The notes: generated by a model from the sequence alone, not told the origin. Counted from the first letter of the stretch, positions 8,016 through 17,392 are shown. The stretch: DNA of 64,000 nucleotides from Endozoicomonas sp. NE40 (GCF_040549045.1 NZ_JBEWTB010000002.1:1147501-1211500), one strand, 5' to 3'. A program made the numbers and translations.

Positions 8016-9206
8016 ATGACAACTTATCAGGACCTTATTGAAGAAATTAAAAATCTTGACTCTGAGCTGCATAACAAGGATTTCCTGCTGACGTGGGAAC
8101 AATCCACCGATGAGCTGAAACAGGTATTAACGGTTGCAGAAGCCCTGCGCGAACTGCGGAATGAAAATATCTCCACCAAAGTATTCGACAGTGGTTTGGG
8201 TGTTTCACTGTTCCGTGACAACTCGACCCGTACCCGTTTCTCCTTTGCTTCCGCCTGCAACATGCTGGGTCTGGCCGTACAGGATCTGGATGAAGGCAAG
8301 TCTCAGATTGCCCACGGCGAAACCGTTCGGGAAACTGCCAACATGATCTCTTTCTGTGCAGACGTCATTGGTATTCGTGACGATATGTACCTGGGCTATG
8401 GCAACCAGTATATGCGCGAAGTGGGCGAAGCTCTGGATTTCGGTAAAGAAGAAGAGGTACTGGCTCAGCGTCCGGGTGTCGTTAACCTGCAGTGCGACGT
8501 TGACCATCCTACCCAGAGCATGTCTGACCTTGCCTGGCTGAAAGAGCATTTCGGCTCTCTGGAAAACCTCAAGGGCAAGAAAATTGCCATGACCTGGGCG
8601 TATTCCCCAAGCTACGGCAAGCCTCTGTCTGTACCTCAGGGCATTATCGGCCTGATGACCCGCTTCGGCATGGACGTCACCCTGGCTCACCCTGAAGGCT
8701 ATGAGCTGATTCCGGAAGTGGTTGAAACCGCCGCCAAACAGGCGGAAGAAAGTGGCGGCAGCTTCAAACAGGTCGCCTCCATGGAAGAAGCCTTTGAAGG
8801 CGCTGACATCGTTTATCCAAAATCCTGGGCGCCTTATCACGTCATGGGCAAGCGTACTGAGCTGCTGAAAGCCAACGACCACGAAGGTTTGAAGGCTCTG
8901 GAAAAAGAGTGTCTGGAACAGAATGCCCAGCATAAGGACTGGCACTGCACCGAAGAGATGATGAAGCACACCAAAGACGGTGAAGCCCTGTACATGCACT
9001 GCCTGCCTGCCGACATCACCGGCGTATCCTGCGAAGAAGGTGAAGTAACCGAAGGCGTCTTTAACAAATACCTGGTTGATACTTACAAGGAAGCTGGCTG
9101 GAAGCCATTTATCATCGCTTCCATGATTCTGAACCGTAAATTTGGCAACCCTGACGTGGTGCTGGAAAAACTCATGGAAAAAGGCAAGCGTCGTGTAGAC
9201 GGCTGA
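8016..9206 (+). CDS. ygeW: Knotted carbamoyltransferase YgeW
   Basis: A 396-residue member of the aspartate/ornithine carbamoyltransferase superfamily, the same length as E. coli YgeW. It carries the carbamoyl-phosphate signature STRTR at residues 70-74, a DHPTQSMSDL motif and an HCLPAD motif near the C-terminus. In purine-using bacteria YgeW is thought to act on ureido intermediates, moving the carbamoyl group to phosphate so that carbamate kinase (YqeA, also in this locus) can make ATP. The exact substrate is not deducible from sequence. It is first in the run ygeW-X-Y-hyuA-xdhABC and follows a sigma54-type promoter. Confidence 0.93.
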   Translation: MTTYQDLIEEIKNLDSELHNKDFLLTWEQSTDELKQVLTVAEALRELRNENISTKVFDSGLGVSLFRDNSTRTRFSFASACNMLGLAVQDLDEGKSQIAHGETVRETANMISFCADVIGIRDDMYLGYGNQYMREVGEALDFGKEEEVLAQRPGVVNLQCDVDHPTQSMSDLAWLKEHFGSLENLKGKKIAMTWAYSPSYGKPLSVPQGIIGLMTRFGMDVTLAHPEGYELIPEVVETAAKQAEESGGSFKQVASMEEAFEGADIVYPKSWAPYHVMGKRTELLKANDHEGLKALEKECLEQNAQHKDWHCTEEMMKHTKDGEALYMHCLPADITGVSCEEGEVTEGVFNKYLVDTYKEAGWKPFIIASMILNRKFGNPDVVLEKLMEKGKRRVDG

Positions 9207-9258
9207 TCTTTACATGGACGCCCCTGGTTCATGGTTTCAATGAGATTAAAGCATTAAA

Positions 9259-9303
9259 ACTATGTACCCGGGGACAGAGCTACAGAGGCCAGGAGTACAT
9301 AGT
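9259..9303. repeat. Inverted repeat ACTATGTAC/GTACATAGT between ygeW and ygeX
   Basis: Perfect 9-bp arms at 9259-9267 and 9295-9303 enclose a GC-rich loop. They are followed by two copies of AGTTCAGGA, the second of which supplies the ygeX ribosome binding site. There is no T-run. The hairpin may set relative expression of the two genes by RNA processing. Confidence 0.45.
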
Positions 9304-9331
9304 TCAGGAATAAATAGTTCAGGAGTAAAAA

Positions 9332-10525
9332 GTGTCAACATTTTCATTATCACTGCAGCAAAAAGATAACCCGTTTTTTACAGGCCAATCGTCTTCTTTG
9401 TTCAGCACAGAGAGCGCCAGAACCGTTCTCGAATTTCATCAAGAGATCGACGCTTACAAGCCCACCCCGCTGGTCTCCCTTGACCATCTGGCAAACGAGC
9501 TGGGCATAGGCAAAATTCTCGTCAAGGACGAGTCCTACCGGTTTGACCTGAATGCTTTCAAAGTGCTTGGTGGTTCCTATGCCATTGCCCAGTGTGTCTG
9601 CCAGAAGCTGGGCATCTCTCTGGACGAATTCAGCTTCGACAGTTTAAAAGATCAGGAACCCATCACCTTTGCAACCGCTACCGATGGCAACCACGGTCGC
9701 GGTGTTGCCTGGGCTGCGCAGCAGCTGGGACAGAAAGCAGTCGTCTATATGCCAAAGGGCGCAGCAAAGGAACGTGTCGATAATATCCTCAGGCTGGGAG
9801 CCGAATGCATTGTCACCGACCTGAACTATGACGACGCTGTTCGTCTGGCCTGCAAAAATTCCGACGACAACGGCTGGCTGATGGTTCAGGACACTGCCTG
9901 GGAAGGCTACACTGAAATCCCGACCTGGATTATGCAGGGTTATATGACCATGGCGTCTGAAGCCTGCGACCAGCTGGAAGCTATGGGTATTTCCCAGCCT
10001 ACCCACACTATTCTACAGGCCGGCGTTGGTGCGCTTGCCGGTGGCGCAATGGGCTATCTGGCTAACCGTTACGATGCTCACACCTTTACCGGCATTGTGG
10101 CAGAACCCGATAAAGCCGACTGCATTTACCAGTCCGGCTGCAACCCTGACGGCACCGCCGTTAATGTGACCGGTGACATGGACACCATTATGGCCGGACT
10201 TGCCTGTGGTGAACCAAACCCGCTGGGTTGGGAAATCCTCAAAAACTGCAGCCGTCATTTCCTGTCTGTAGAAGACAAAGTGGCTGCACTGGGTATGCGT
10301 ATTCTGGGTAACCCACTGTCAGGTGATGACGTGGTTATTTCCGGTGAATCCGGTGCCATTGGTATCGGCCTGCTGTATGCCATTGCAAAACATCCGGATG
10401 CCGGGCGCATCATGGAGTCGTTAAAGCTCGATAAAAATTCTGTCGTATTGCTGTTCAACACCGAAGGCGACACCGATCAGGTGAATTACCGGGATGTGGT
10501 CTGGGAAGGCAAGTACGCTGTTTAA
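9332..10525 (+). CDS. ygeX: 2,3-diaminopropionate ammonia-lyase YgeX
   Basis: PLP-dependent fold-type II enzyme that converts 2,3-diaminopropionate to pyruvate and two ammonia. The 397-residue length matches E. coli DpaL/YgeX. The PLP lysine is K77 in the FDLNAFKVLGG motif, the same number as in E. coli, followed by ATDGNHGRGVAWAA and a glycine-rich phosphate loop (GVGALAGG). The start is GTG at 9332 with AGGAG 7 nt upstream. In the purine locus it yields pyruvate and ammonia from the ring-derived diaminopropionate. Confidence 0.94.
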   Translation: MSTFSLSLQQKDNPFFTGQSSSLFSTESARTVLEFHQEIDAYKPTPLVSLDHLANELGIGKILVKDESYRFDLNAFKVLGGSYAIAQCVCQKLGISLDEFSFDSLKDQEPITFATATDGNHGRGVAWAAQQLGQKAVVYMPKGAAKERVDNILRLGAECIVTDLNYDDAVRLACKNSDDNGWLMVQDTAWEGYTEIPTWIMQGYMTMASEACDQLEAMGISQPTHTILQAGVGALAGGAMGYLANRYDAHTFTGIVAEPDKADCIYQSGCNPDGTAVNVTGDMDTIMAGLACGEPNPLGWEILKNCSRHFLSVEDKVAALGMRILGNPLSGDDVVISGESGAIGIGLLYAIAKHPDAGRIMESLKLDKNSVVLLFNTEGDTDQVNYRDVVWEGKYAV

Positions 10526-10562
10526 ACACCGATAATTTATAAAACGATTAAGGAATACAACA

Positions 10563-11786
10563 ATGACAACCGATCTGAAACTCCCTTTTGCTGACATTCT
10601 GAAAAAGGCAGAAGAGTACAAGCCTGAAATGACCCGTTTCCTGCGGGATATGATTGCCATTCCCAGCGAATCCTGCGACGAAGAGAAAGTCGTCCTGCGC
10701 ATCAAGGAAGAAATGGAAAAAGTGGGTTTCGACAAAGTTGAAATCGACCCTCAGGGTAATGTGCTGGGAACCATAGGTCATGGTAAGCATGTGATTGCCA
10801 TGGATGCCCATATTGACACCGTTGGCGTAGGCAATATGGACAACTGGACCTTTGACCCTTACGAGGGGTATGAAGACGAAGAGACCATTGGTGGTCGCGG
10901 CGCATCCGACCAGGAAGGTGGCATGGCGTCCATGGTGTATGCGGGCAAGATCATCAAGGACCTCGGCCTGGAAGACGACTACACCCTGGTGGTTACCGGT
11001 ACGGTTCAGGAAGAAGACTGCGACGGTTTATGCTGGCAGTACATTATTAACGAGACAGGTCTGAAGCCGGAATTTGTCGTCAGCACCGAGCCTACCGACT
11101 GCAATATCTACCGTGGTCAGCGCGGTCGTATGGAAATCCGTGTAGAAGTCAGCGGCATCAGTTGCCACGGCTCAGCGCCTGAGCGTGGTGATAACGCTAT
11201 TTTCAAGATGGGTCCGATCCTGAATGAAATCAAGGAGCTTTCAACCCGTCTGGGCGACGATGAGTTCCTGGGTAAAGGTACCCTGACGGTTTCTGAAATT
11301 TTCTACTCCTCCCCAAGCCGTTGCGCGGTGGCTGATGGCTGTGCTATCTCCATCGACCGTCGTCTGACATGGGGTGAGACCTGGGAAGGCGCGCTGGAAG
11401 AAATTCGCGCTCTGCCTGCGGTTAAGGAAGCCAAAGCTGAAGTCACTATGTACAACTATGACCGTCCATCCTATACCGGTCTCGTGTATGAAACCGAATG
11501 CTACTTCCCGGCCTGGCTGATCGACGAAGACCATCTTGTGACAAAAACGACAGAAGACTGTTATGAGCTTCTGTTTGATGAGAAGCCACTGGTTGATAAA
11601 TGGACCTTCTCCACCAACGGCGTATCCATCATGGGTCGTTACAACATTCCAGTGATTGGCTTTGGCCCGGGCAAGGAGCCTGAAGCCCATGCGCCAAACG
11701 AAAAAACCTGGAAAGACCATCTGGTGAAGTGCGCGGCGATGTACGCTGTGATTCCTGGTATGTACCTGCATAACCTGAAGAAGTAG
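10563..11786 (+). CDS. ygeY: M20-family peptidase/deacylase-like hydrolase YgeY
   Basis: A 407-residue zinc hydrolase of the M20 (ArgE/DapE/carboxypeptidase G2) family and the standard partner of ygeW and ygeX. Zinc ligands and catalytic residues are visible: H83 and D85 in MDAHIDTVG, D116 in GRGASDQEGG, and the EED motif at 150-152. A likely role is hydrolysis of a ureido or N-carbamoyl intermediate in purine breakdown. AAGGA precedes the ATG, and it starts 37 bp after ygeX, so it is in the same transcript. Confidence 0.92.
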   Translation: MTTDLKLPFADILKKAEEYKPEMTRFLRDMIAIPSESCDEEKVVLRIKEEMEKVGFDKVEIDPQGNVLGTIGHGKHVIAMDAHIDTVGVGNMDNWTFDPYEGYEDEETIGGRGASDQEGGMASMVYAGKIIKDLGLEDDYTLVVTGTVQEEDCDGLCWQYIINETGLKPEFVVSTEPTDCNIYRGQRGRMEIRVEVSGISCHGSAPERGDNAIFKMGPILNEIKELSTRLGDDEFLGKGTLTVSEIFYSSPSRCAVADGCAISIDRRLTWGETWEGALEEIRALPAVKEAKAEVTMYNYDRPSYTGLVYETECYFPAWLIDEDHLVTKTTEDCYELLFDEKPLVDKWTFSTNGVSIMGRYNIPVIGFGPGKEPEAHAPNEKTWKDHLVKCAAMYAVIPGMYLHNLKK

Positions 11787-11836
11787 TCCACAACAACTCA
11801 ACCAACACGTTAAACACACAACTTAAGCCACACAAC

Positions 11837-11910
11837 AACCGGAACTCTTCAGGAGTTCTGGTTGCCTTACCCGTAACCATCACTTGCCAGTGGTTACCGG
11901 TAAGGTAACC
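11837..11910. promoter_or_regulatory. Two overlapping stem-loops between ygeY and hyuA
   Basis: Stem 1 pairs 11837-11847 with 11853-11863 (11 bp with one G-T, 5-nt loop). Stem 2 pairs 11860-11879 with 11891-11910 (20 positions, 2 imperfect). They share 11860-11863, so they compete in part. Stem 2 ends 16 nt before the hyuA ATG. No T-run follows either, so an RNA-processing or attenuation role is more likely than simple termination. Confidence 0.55.
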
Positions 11911-11926
11911 AGACAGGGTAGAGATC

Positions 11927-13372
11927 ATGTCCGTTCTTATAAAAAACGCCACACTGGTTAATGCCGATGCCAGTGAACAGGCAGATATTTTCATCAATAA
12001 CGGCCTTATTGAACGGATAGCACCCGCCATTAACCCTGCGGATGTCAAATCGTCTGACGCCTCCTCTGTCGAAGTGATAGACGCCAGTGGCAAATACATT
12101 ATTCCCGGCGGGGTTGATGTTCATACCCACTTCAACATTGATGTAGGAATAGCCCGGAGCTGCGACGATTTTTACAGCGGCACCGTATCCGCAGCCTGCG
12201 GGGGAACCACCACCATCATTGACCATATGGGCTTCGGCCCTGAAGGCTGCTCCCTACATCATCAGCTTGAACGCTACCATGAGTTCGCCCGTGACAGTGC
12301 GGTGATTGATTACAGCTTTCACGGCACAATCCAGCACATTGACGACAGCATTCTGGATGAAATGGAATCCATGGTGCTGGACGAAGGCATCTCAAGCTTT
12401 AAACTCTACCTGACTTATGGCTATAAGCTGGACGACACGGAAGTACTGTCAGCCCTGTCACGATTAAACCAGCTAAACGCCCTCACCTGTGTGCATCCTG
12501 AAAACGACGGCGCCATTCGCTTCCTGAAAAACAGAATGCTGGAAAGGGGTCTGAAAGACCCCATCTATCATGCACTCAGCCGACCTCCGGAGTGCGAGGC
12601 AGAAGCCGTTGGTCGTATGATCAACCTTGCGGTTCTCGCAGGTGACGCCCCCATCTATATCGTGCATCTGTCCAATGGTATTGGTCTGGAATATATCCGT
12701 CAGGCACACCAGCGCGGGCAGCCGGTCTTTGCAGAAACCTGTCCGCAATACCTGCAACTGGATATCAACCGGTACAATGAGACCTGCCCCGGCAATTTCC
12801 CTGCAGACCAGGGTTTAAAGTACATCATGAGCCCTCCCCTGCGCGACAGCGACCATCTTGAACAGTTATGGCATGGATTGCAGGACGGCACCATCAGCAC
12901 TGTTGCCACCGACCACTGCGCTTTTACCATGGATCAGAAACGGGCTGGTCGAGACGGTTTTCAATATTGCCCCAATGGTGTGCCCGGTGTTGAAAACCGG
13001 ATACCACTGATGTTCTCTGAAGGGGTGATGAAAGGTCGGCTGTCCATTAACCATTTCGTCGATCTGGTCAGTACCCAACCGGCTCAGCTGTTTGGCCTCT
13101 ACCCACGCAAAGGGGTGATTGCCGAAGGTTCTGACGCAGACCTGGTCATTATTGACCCGGACTGTGAAGTCACCCTGAGCCAGAGCCAGATGCACAGTCG
13201 CTCCGACTATTGCCCCTACGAAGGTATGACCCTGCAGGGTTATCCGGTGATGACCCTGTCCAAAGGCAAAATCATTGTACGTAATGGTGTGTTCAAAGGG
13301 CTGGCAGGCGACGGCGAATTTATTCCGAGAGAAACCCTGAATCGTTGTTTTCGCTACTGGAACAGGAGTTGA
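11927..13372 (+). CDS. hyuA: Dihydropyrimidinase/D-hydantoinase family protein HyuA
   Basis: A cyclic amidohydrolase of 481 residues (E. coli HyuA/YgeZ about 461). Metal ligands are H66 and H68 in GGVDVHTHFN, the bridging, normally carboxylated lysine is K159 in SSFKLYLTYG, and the catalytic Asp is in VATDHCAF. The family opens hydantoin or dihydropyrimidine rings; here the substrate is likely a five- or six-membered ring arising from urate. It lies in the ygeW operon, and its stop is followed after 2 nt by the xdhA ATG. Confidence 0.92.
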   Translation: MSVLIKNATLVNADASEQADIFINNGLIERIAPAINPADVKSSDASSVEVIDASGKYIIPGGVDVHTHFNIDVGIARSCDDFYSGTVSAACGGTTTIIDHMGFGPEGCSLHHQLERYHEFARDSAVIDYSFHGTIQHIDDSILDEMESMVLDEGISSFKLYLTYGYKLDDTEVLSALSRLNQLNALTCVHPENDGAIRFLKNRMLERGLKDPIYHALSRPPECEAEAVGRMINLAVLAGDAPIYIVHLSNGIGLEYIRQAHQRGQPVFAETCPQYLQLDINRYNETCPGNFPADQGLKYIMSPPLRDSDHLEQLWHGLQDGTISTVATDHCAFTMDQKRAGRDGFQYCPNGVPGVENRIPLMFSEGVMKGRLSINHFVDLVSTQPAQLFGLYPRKGVIAEGSDADLVIIDPDCEVTLSQSQMHSRSDYCPYEGMTLQGYPVMTLSKGKIIVRNGVFKGLAGDGEFIPRETLNRCFRYWNRS

Positions 13373-13374
13373 TT

Positions 13375-15687
13375 ATGAGCATTGGGTACTCTGAACAACG
13401 GCTGGATGCTACCGCCAAGGTAACAGGCAGAAGCCGTTTTACCAGCGACCTTATTATGCCCGGAACCCGGATTGCCAGATATCTGCGCAGCAAAATTGCC
13501 CACGGCAGGATTACAGACATTGATACCTCTGCCGCTAAAGCTCTACCCGGCGTTGAGGCCGTGTTTACCTTTGAGGATATTCCCAGAACACCGTTTGCAA
13601 CGGCAGGCCATGCCTACTCCCTTGACCCAAAAGGCAGAGATGTCGAAGACCGGTTACTGCTGACCGACTATGTCCGCTATCACGGGGATGAAATCGCCAT
13701 TGTTGTGGCGACAGACCATTTGATTGCCGAACAGGTACTGGGGCTGATTAAGGTAACCTACGACGAGTACCCGCCTCTGCTAAATCATCAACAGGCCATG
13801 GCTGAACAGGCACCGCTTCTTCATCAGCAAACATCCAATAAGGTCGCTGAACATCAATATCAGCTCGGCAACCCAGATGAAGCCATGCATCAGGCGGATA
13901 CAACCGTAAGCGGAAACTTTCAGACCCAGATGGTGCAGCACTGTCATCTGGAAAACCAGATTGCCATGGCTTACATGGACGACACTGACCATATTGTAAT
14001 CACCTCTTCTACCCAGATTCCCCATATATGCCGTCGTATAGTCGCTCAGGCACTGTCGTGGGAAATGAGCCGGATACGGGTCGTAAAACCAACCGTCGGA
14101 GGTGGTTTTGGTAACAAGCAGGATGTGGTGCTTGAGCCTATGGTCGCTTTTCTGACCTGGAAACTGGGCGGTATTCCCGTGATGATCGACCTGGACCGGG
14201 AAGAGTCGATGGTCAGTACCCGAATCCGTCATCCGATCAGCGTCGACATAGAGTGTGGTGTTAACCGTGACGGAACCCTGAAAGCACTGACACTGGATGT
14301 GGTGTCTAATACCGGTGCTTACGCCTCCCACGGTCATTCCATTGCCAAAGCGGCGGGCTCCAAACTGCCTCCCCTTTATCCAAAGACTGCGATGCGTTAT
14401 AAGGCGATGACGCACTACTCAAACCTTCCCGCCGCCGGAGCTATGCGGGGTTATGGCTCGCCGCAGATTGTGTTTGCCGTAGAATCCATTATGGAAGAGG
14501 CGGCCCACAAAATTGGCATGGACAGCGTTGAATTTCGTCTGCGCAATGTCGCCCAAAAGGGGGATATGAATCCATTAACTGACAAACACATTACCAGCTG
14601 TGGCATCAGGGAGTGCCTGATAAAAGGCAGAGAGCGTATTGGCTGGGATAAAAAGAAAGAAGACTACAGGCATTCAAATACCCCTTCTGAGAACCCCTCT
14701 TATAACAAGCGACGCGGGCTAGGTGTCGCCTGTTTCTCTTATGGTAACGGTACCTACCCTGCCGGTGTCGAAATTGCCGGAACCCGAATGGTGCTAAACC
14801 AGGATGGACGCATTACTGTTCAGGTGGGCGCTACAGAGATCGGACAGGGTTCTGATACCGCCATCGCCCAGATGGCTGCGGAACATCTGGGGGTTCCATT
14901 TTCTGCTGTTCACGTAGTGTCTGCCCAGGATACCGATGTGACACCTTTTGATCCGGGTTCATTCGCTTCCCGGCAAACCTACGTTATTTCCAAACCCGTC
15001 TCAGAGGCAGCCAGAGAGCTGCGCCAGAAAATCCTTTGTTATGCGGCAGAGATGCTCAACTGTCCGGTTTCTGAACTGACACTCAGAGACGGTACAGTGG
15101 TTACAGAAGCCGCCGAAAGCCAGACTCTGACCCTGAAAGAACTGGCAATGGATGCCTATTACCATAAGCAGCGGGGACATCAGTTAACGGCGGATGTTTC
15201 ACGCAAGACAACCACCAACGCCAGCTCTTTCGGCTGCACCTTTGTAGAAGTCGAAGTGGATATTGAACTGTGTCAGACCACGATACTCAACATCATCAAT
15301 GTACACGACGCAGGCAAAATCATTAACCCGGTCCTTGCCGAAGGCCAGGTGCATGGCGGCATAGCCATGGGGCTGTCTGGTGCCATGGGGGAAGAACTGC
15401 TGGTCAATTCTGAAACCGGAACCATCTATAACAACAACCTGCTGGATTACAAAATAGCCACCATGCCCGACATGCCGGATATTGGCAGTGACTTTGTTGA
15501 AACCACTGAACCGACTTCAGCTTATGGTGCCAAGTCAGTTGGGGAACCACCGCTGTTGTCAGTGGCTCCCGCGATTCGCAATGCCATTCTGGATGCAACC
15601 GGGGTAGCCATCAACCGCTTACCCATGTCGCCTAAAGCTCTGTTTAATGCCTTTCGTGAAGCACATCTGATTCAGGAGGCAAACTGA
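13375..15687 (+). CDS. xdhA: Xanthine dehydrogenase molybdenum-binding subunit XdhA
   Basis: A 770-residue molybdopterin subunit of a three-protein xanthine dehydrogenase (E. coli XdhA 752). It hydroxylates hypoxanthine to xanthine and xanthine to urate. It shows the two aldehyde-oxidase/xanthine-dehydrogenase Mo domains, the GGGFGNKQD loop near residue 243, the GQGSDTAIAQ segment, and the active-site Glu in YGAKSVGEPPL near the C-terminus. The ATG at 13375 follows AGGAG inside the hyuA tail. The frame extends 30 nt further upstream, but that overlaps hyuA. Confidence 0.95.
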   Translation: MSIGYSEQRLDATAKVTGRSRFTSDLIMPGTRIARYLRSKIAHGRITDIDTSAAKALPGVEAVFTFEDIPRTPFATAGHAYSLDPKGRDVEDRLLLTDYVRYHGDEIAIVVATDHLIAEQVLGLIKVTYDEYPPLLNHQQAMAEQAPLLHQQTSNKVAEHQYQLGNPDEAMHQADTTVSGNFQTQMVQHCHLENQIAMAYMDDTDHIVITSSTQIPHICRRIVAQALSWEMSRIRVVKPTVGGGFGNKQDVVLEPMVAFLTWKLGGIPVMIDLDREESMVSTRIRHPISVDIECGVNRDGTLKALTLDVVSNTGAYASHGHSIAKAAGSKLPPLYPKTAMRYKAMTHYSNLPAAGAMRGYGSPQIVFAVESIMEEAAHKIGMDSVEFRLRNVAQKGDMNPLTDKHITSCGIRECLIKGRERIGWDKKKEDYRHSNTPSENPSYNKRRGLGVACFSYGNGTYPAGVEIAGTRMVLNQDGRITVQVGATEIGQGSDTAIAQMAAEHLGVPFSAVHVVSAQDTDVTPFDPGSFASRQTYVISKPVSEAARELRQKILCYAAEMLNCPVSELTLRDGTVVTEAAESQTLTLKELAMDAYYHKQRGHQLTADVSRKTTTNASSFGCTFVEVEVDIELCQTTILNIINVHDAGKIINPVLAEGQVHGGIAMGLSGAMGEELLVNSETGTIYNNNLLDYKIATMPDMPDIGSDFVETTEPTSAYGAKSVGEPPLLSVAPAIRNAILDATGVAINRLPMSPKALFNAFREAHLIQEAN

Positions 15688-16602
15688 ATGTTTCCGGTAG
15701 AACAGTATTATAAAGCAGACAGTATCGATTCAGCCTGTGCTTATCTTGCCGGGCATCCTGATGCCCGGCTGATTGCAGGCGGTACTGATGTATTAATCCG
15801 GCTGCGGGAAGGGAAACCAGACTTCCGTCATCTGGTAGATATCCAGTCCATTGCAGCACTTCAACAGCTGACCATAGACAATCAGGGACGAATAACCATT
15901 GGTGCGGGTGTCACCGTTTCCCGGCTGATCCGTTTTCTGGAGCGCCATAAAGTATGTACTTCTTTAATTGAAGGTGCTTCTTCTCTCGGCGGACCACAGG
16001 TTCGCAACATGGCGACCCTTGGCGGTAATATCTGCAATGGTGCGCCCAGTGCCGACAGTGCTGCCCCCCTGCTCACCCTGAATGCGACACTGACTGTGCA
16101 AAGTCAGCATGCAACAAGAGTTGTACCGATGGAGTCCTTTTATCAGGGACCCGGCAGAGTCGACCTTAAACCGGGTGAGCTGGTCACCACCATCACTATT
16201 GATGCAGGACAGTACCGCAACACCGGCAGCCACTTCTATAAATACGCCATGCGCAAAGCTATGGACATAGCCACTATCGGTTGTGCGGTTACTTGTGAAC
16301 TGGAAAACAGCCCTGAGCTGGTAAATAGCTGTGAACTCGAAAACAGCCAGCGTATAAAAGCGCTAAGAATTGCCTATACCGTCGCTGCACCGGTACCTAA
16401 ACGGTGTCGTACCGCTGAAAAACTGGCAGAAAACCGCATCGCTGACCAGACGCTGGTTGAGGATATTGCCGCTGTTGTACTGGAAGATCTGAGCCCCAGA
16501 AACTCCTGGCGTGCCGCAAAAGACTTTCGTGAACATATTATCAGGACTCTGGCTCGCCGGGTTGTCACTGAAGCTATTGTCAGAGCCGGAGGCCAGCTAT
16601 GA
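15688..16602 (+). CDS. xdhB: Xanthine dehydrogenase FAD-binding subunit XdhB
   Basis: A 304-residue FAD-binding subunit (E. coli 292) that passes electrons from the Fe-S subunit to NAD+. FAD contacts are visible in AGGTDVLIRLREG and ATLGGNICNGAPSAD. The ATG directly abuts the xdhA stop and the end overlaps xdhC, so the three subunits are translationally coupled. A 12-residue tandem duplication (CELENSPELVNS/CELENSQ...) at 16294-16348 explains much of the extra length and probably forms a surface loop. Confidence 0.95.
   Translation: MFPVEQYYKADSIDSACAYLAGHPDARLIAGGTDVLIRLREGKPDFRHLVDIQSIAALQQLTIDNQGRITIGAGVTVSRLIRFLERHKVCTSLIEGASSLGGPQVRNMATLGGNICNGAPSADSAAPLLTLNATLTVQSQHATRVVPMESFYQGPGRVDLKPGELVTTITIDAGQYRNTGSHFYKYAMRKAMDIATIGCAVTCELENSPELVNSCELENSQRIKALRIAYTVAAPVPKRCRTAEKLAENRIADQTLVEDIAAVVLEDLSPRNSWRAAKDFREHIIRTLARRVVTEAIVRAGGQL
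16294..16348 (+). repeat. 36-bp-period duplication within xdhB
   Basis: TGTGAACTGGAAAACAGCC (16294-16312) recurs with one change at 16330-16348, exactly 36 bp later. It keeps frame and adds 12 residues. It looks like a recent in-frame slippage or duplication. Confidence 0.6.
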
Positions 16603-17090
16603 AACAGATTATCCATTGTCAGCTTAATGGCAAACCCACAGAGCTGCTGATTGATACACGACAGTCATTGCTTGAGGCCCTGAGGGAACACGGGCTGACC
16701 GGTACAAAAGAAGGGTGCAGTGTCGGTGAGTGTGGTGCCTGTACGGTACTGGTCGATGATATCCCTGTTAACGCCTGTATCTCACTGGCTGTCAGGGCAG
16801 AAGGCGCGTCAATCAGAACCATTGAAGGAGAAGCTGTAGCCGGGGAGCTGTCGCCCGTTCAGCAGGCTTATGTGGATGCCGGTGCGGTACAGTGCGGTTT
16901 CTGTACGCCGGGTCTGGTGATGAAAACCACCGCATTGATTGAAGACCTTAACCGTGAGGATTCAACCAGTTCATGCAACCTGAGCCGTGATGATATTCGT
17001 CGGGAGCATGCCGGAAATATTTGCCGCTGTACGGGTTATCAAAACGTTGTTGATGCTGCGATTAATGCAGTAAACGCTGCTCAGAAATAG
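16599..17090 (+). CDS. xdhC: Xanthine dehydrogenase 2Fe-2S subunit XdhC
   Basis: A 163-residue two-cluster ferredoxin subunit (CoxS type; E. coli XdhC 159). The plant-type [2Fe-2S] cysteines are C40, C45, C48 and C60, and the second cluster uses C99, C102, C142 and C144 (QCGFCTPG and NICRCTGYQ). It carries electrons from the Mo site to FAD in XdhB. ATG overlaps the xdhB stop (ATGA). It is the last gene of the operon and is followed by a strong terminator. Confidence 0.96.
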   Translation: MKQIIHCQLNGKPTELLIDTRQSLLEALREHGLTGTKEGCSVGECGACTVLVDDIPVNACISLAVRAEGASIRTIEGEAVAGELSPVQQAYVDAGAVQCGFCTPGLVMKTTALIEDLNREDSTSSCNLSRDDIRREHAGNICRCTGYQNVVDAAINAVNAAQK

Positions 17091-17132
17091 CAGCATTAAT
17101 TAACTCAGCAACCTTGATATAATTTTGAATAT

Positions 17133-17176
17133 ACATTCGATTTATTTGAAACATAAATGGGTCGAATGTTTTTTTT
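17133..17176 (+). terminator. Rho-independent terminator after xdhC
   Basis: ACATTCGA (17133-17140) pairs exactly with TCGAATGT (17162-17169). The inner TTTAT/ATAAA can also pair, and a run of eight T follows. It sits 43 bp after the xdhC stop and should end the ygeW-xdhC transcript. Confidence 0.75.
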
Positions 17177-17325
17177 CAATAAGCCAATGCATTTGTTTTA
17201 AGTCTTTATAAAAATTTACGTATCATTTGTATAAAAAACAATACACGTCACTATTCAATTGCTTCAGCTCAATACAAAGCACCCGCCTGCTATGAGAAAA
17301 ATAGAAGATACCTATCACAAAGACA

Positions 17326-17366
17326 GCTATTAATAAAGTTCCTTTCAGATGAACTTTATTAATAGC
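17326..17366. promoter_or_regulatory. Perfect 16-bp palindrome in the leader of the sigma54 regulator gene
   Basis: GCTATTAATAAAGTTC (17326-17341) and its exact reverse complement (17351-17366) flank a 9-nt loop, ending 26 nt before the GTG start. It lacks a T-run on the plus strand, so it is not an ordinary terminator for this gene. An autoregulatory operator or a leader hairpin limiting regulator translation are both plausible. Confidence 0.6.
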
Positions 17367-17392
17367 CAGTTTTAAGGCATTGGAAGGATAAT

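Larger units (their letters stand above)
17091..17392. other. Intergenic region between xdhC and the regulator
   Basis: About 300 bp, AT-rich. It contains the xdhC terminator and, close to the regulator start, the 16-bp palindrome described separately. A convincing -24/-12 or -35/-10 promoter for the regulator could not be picked out. Confidence 0.6.
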
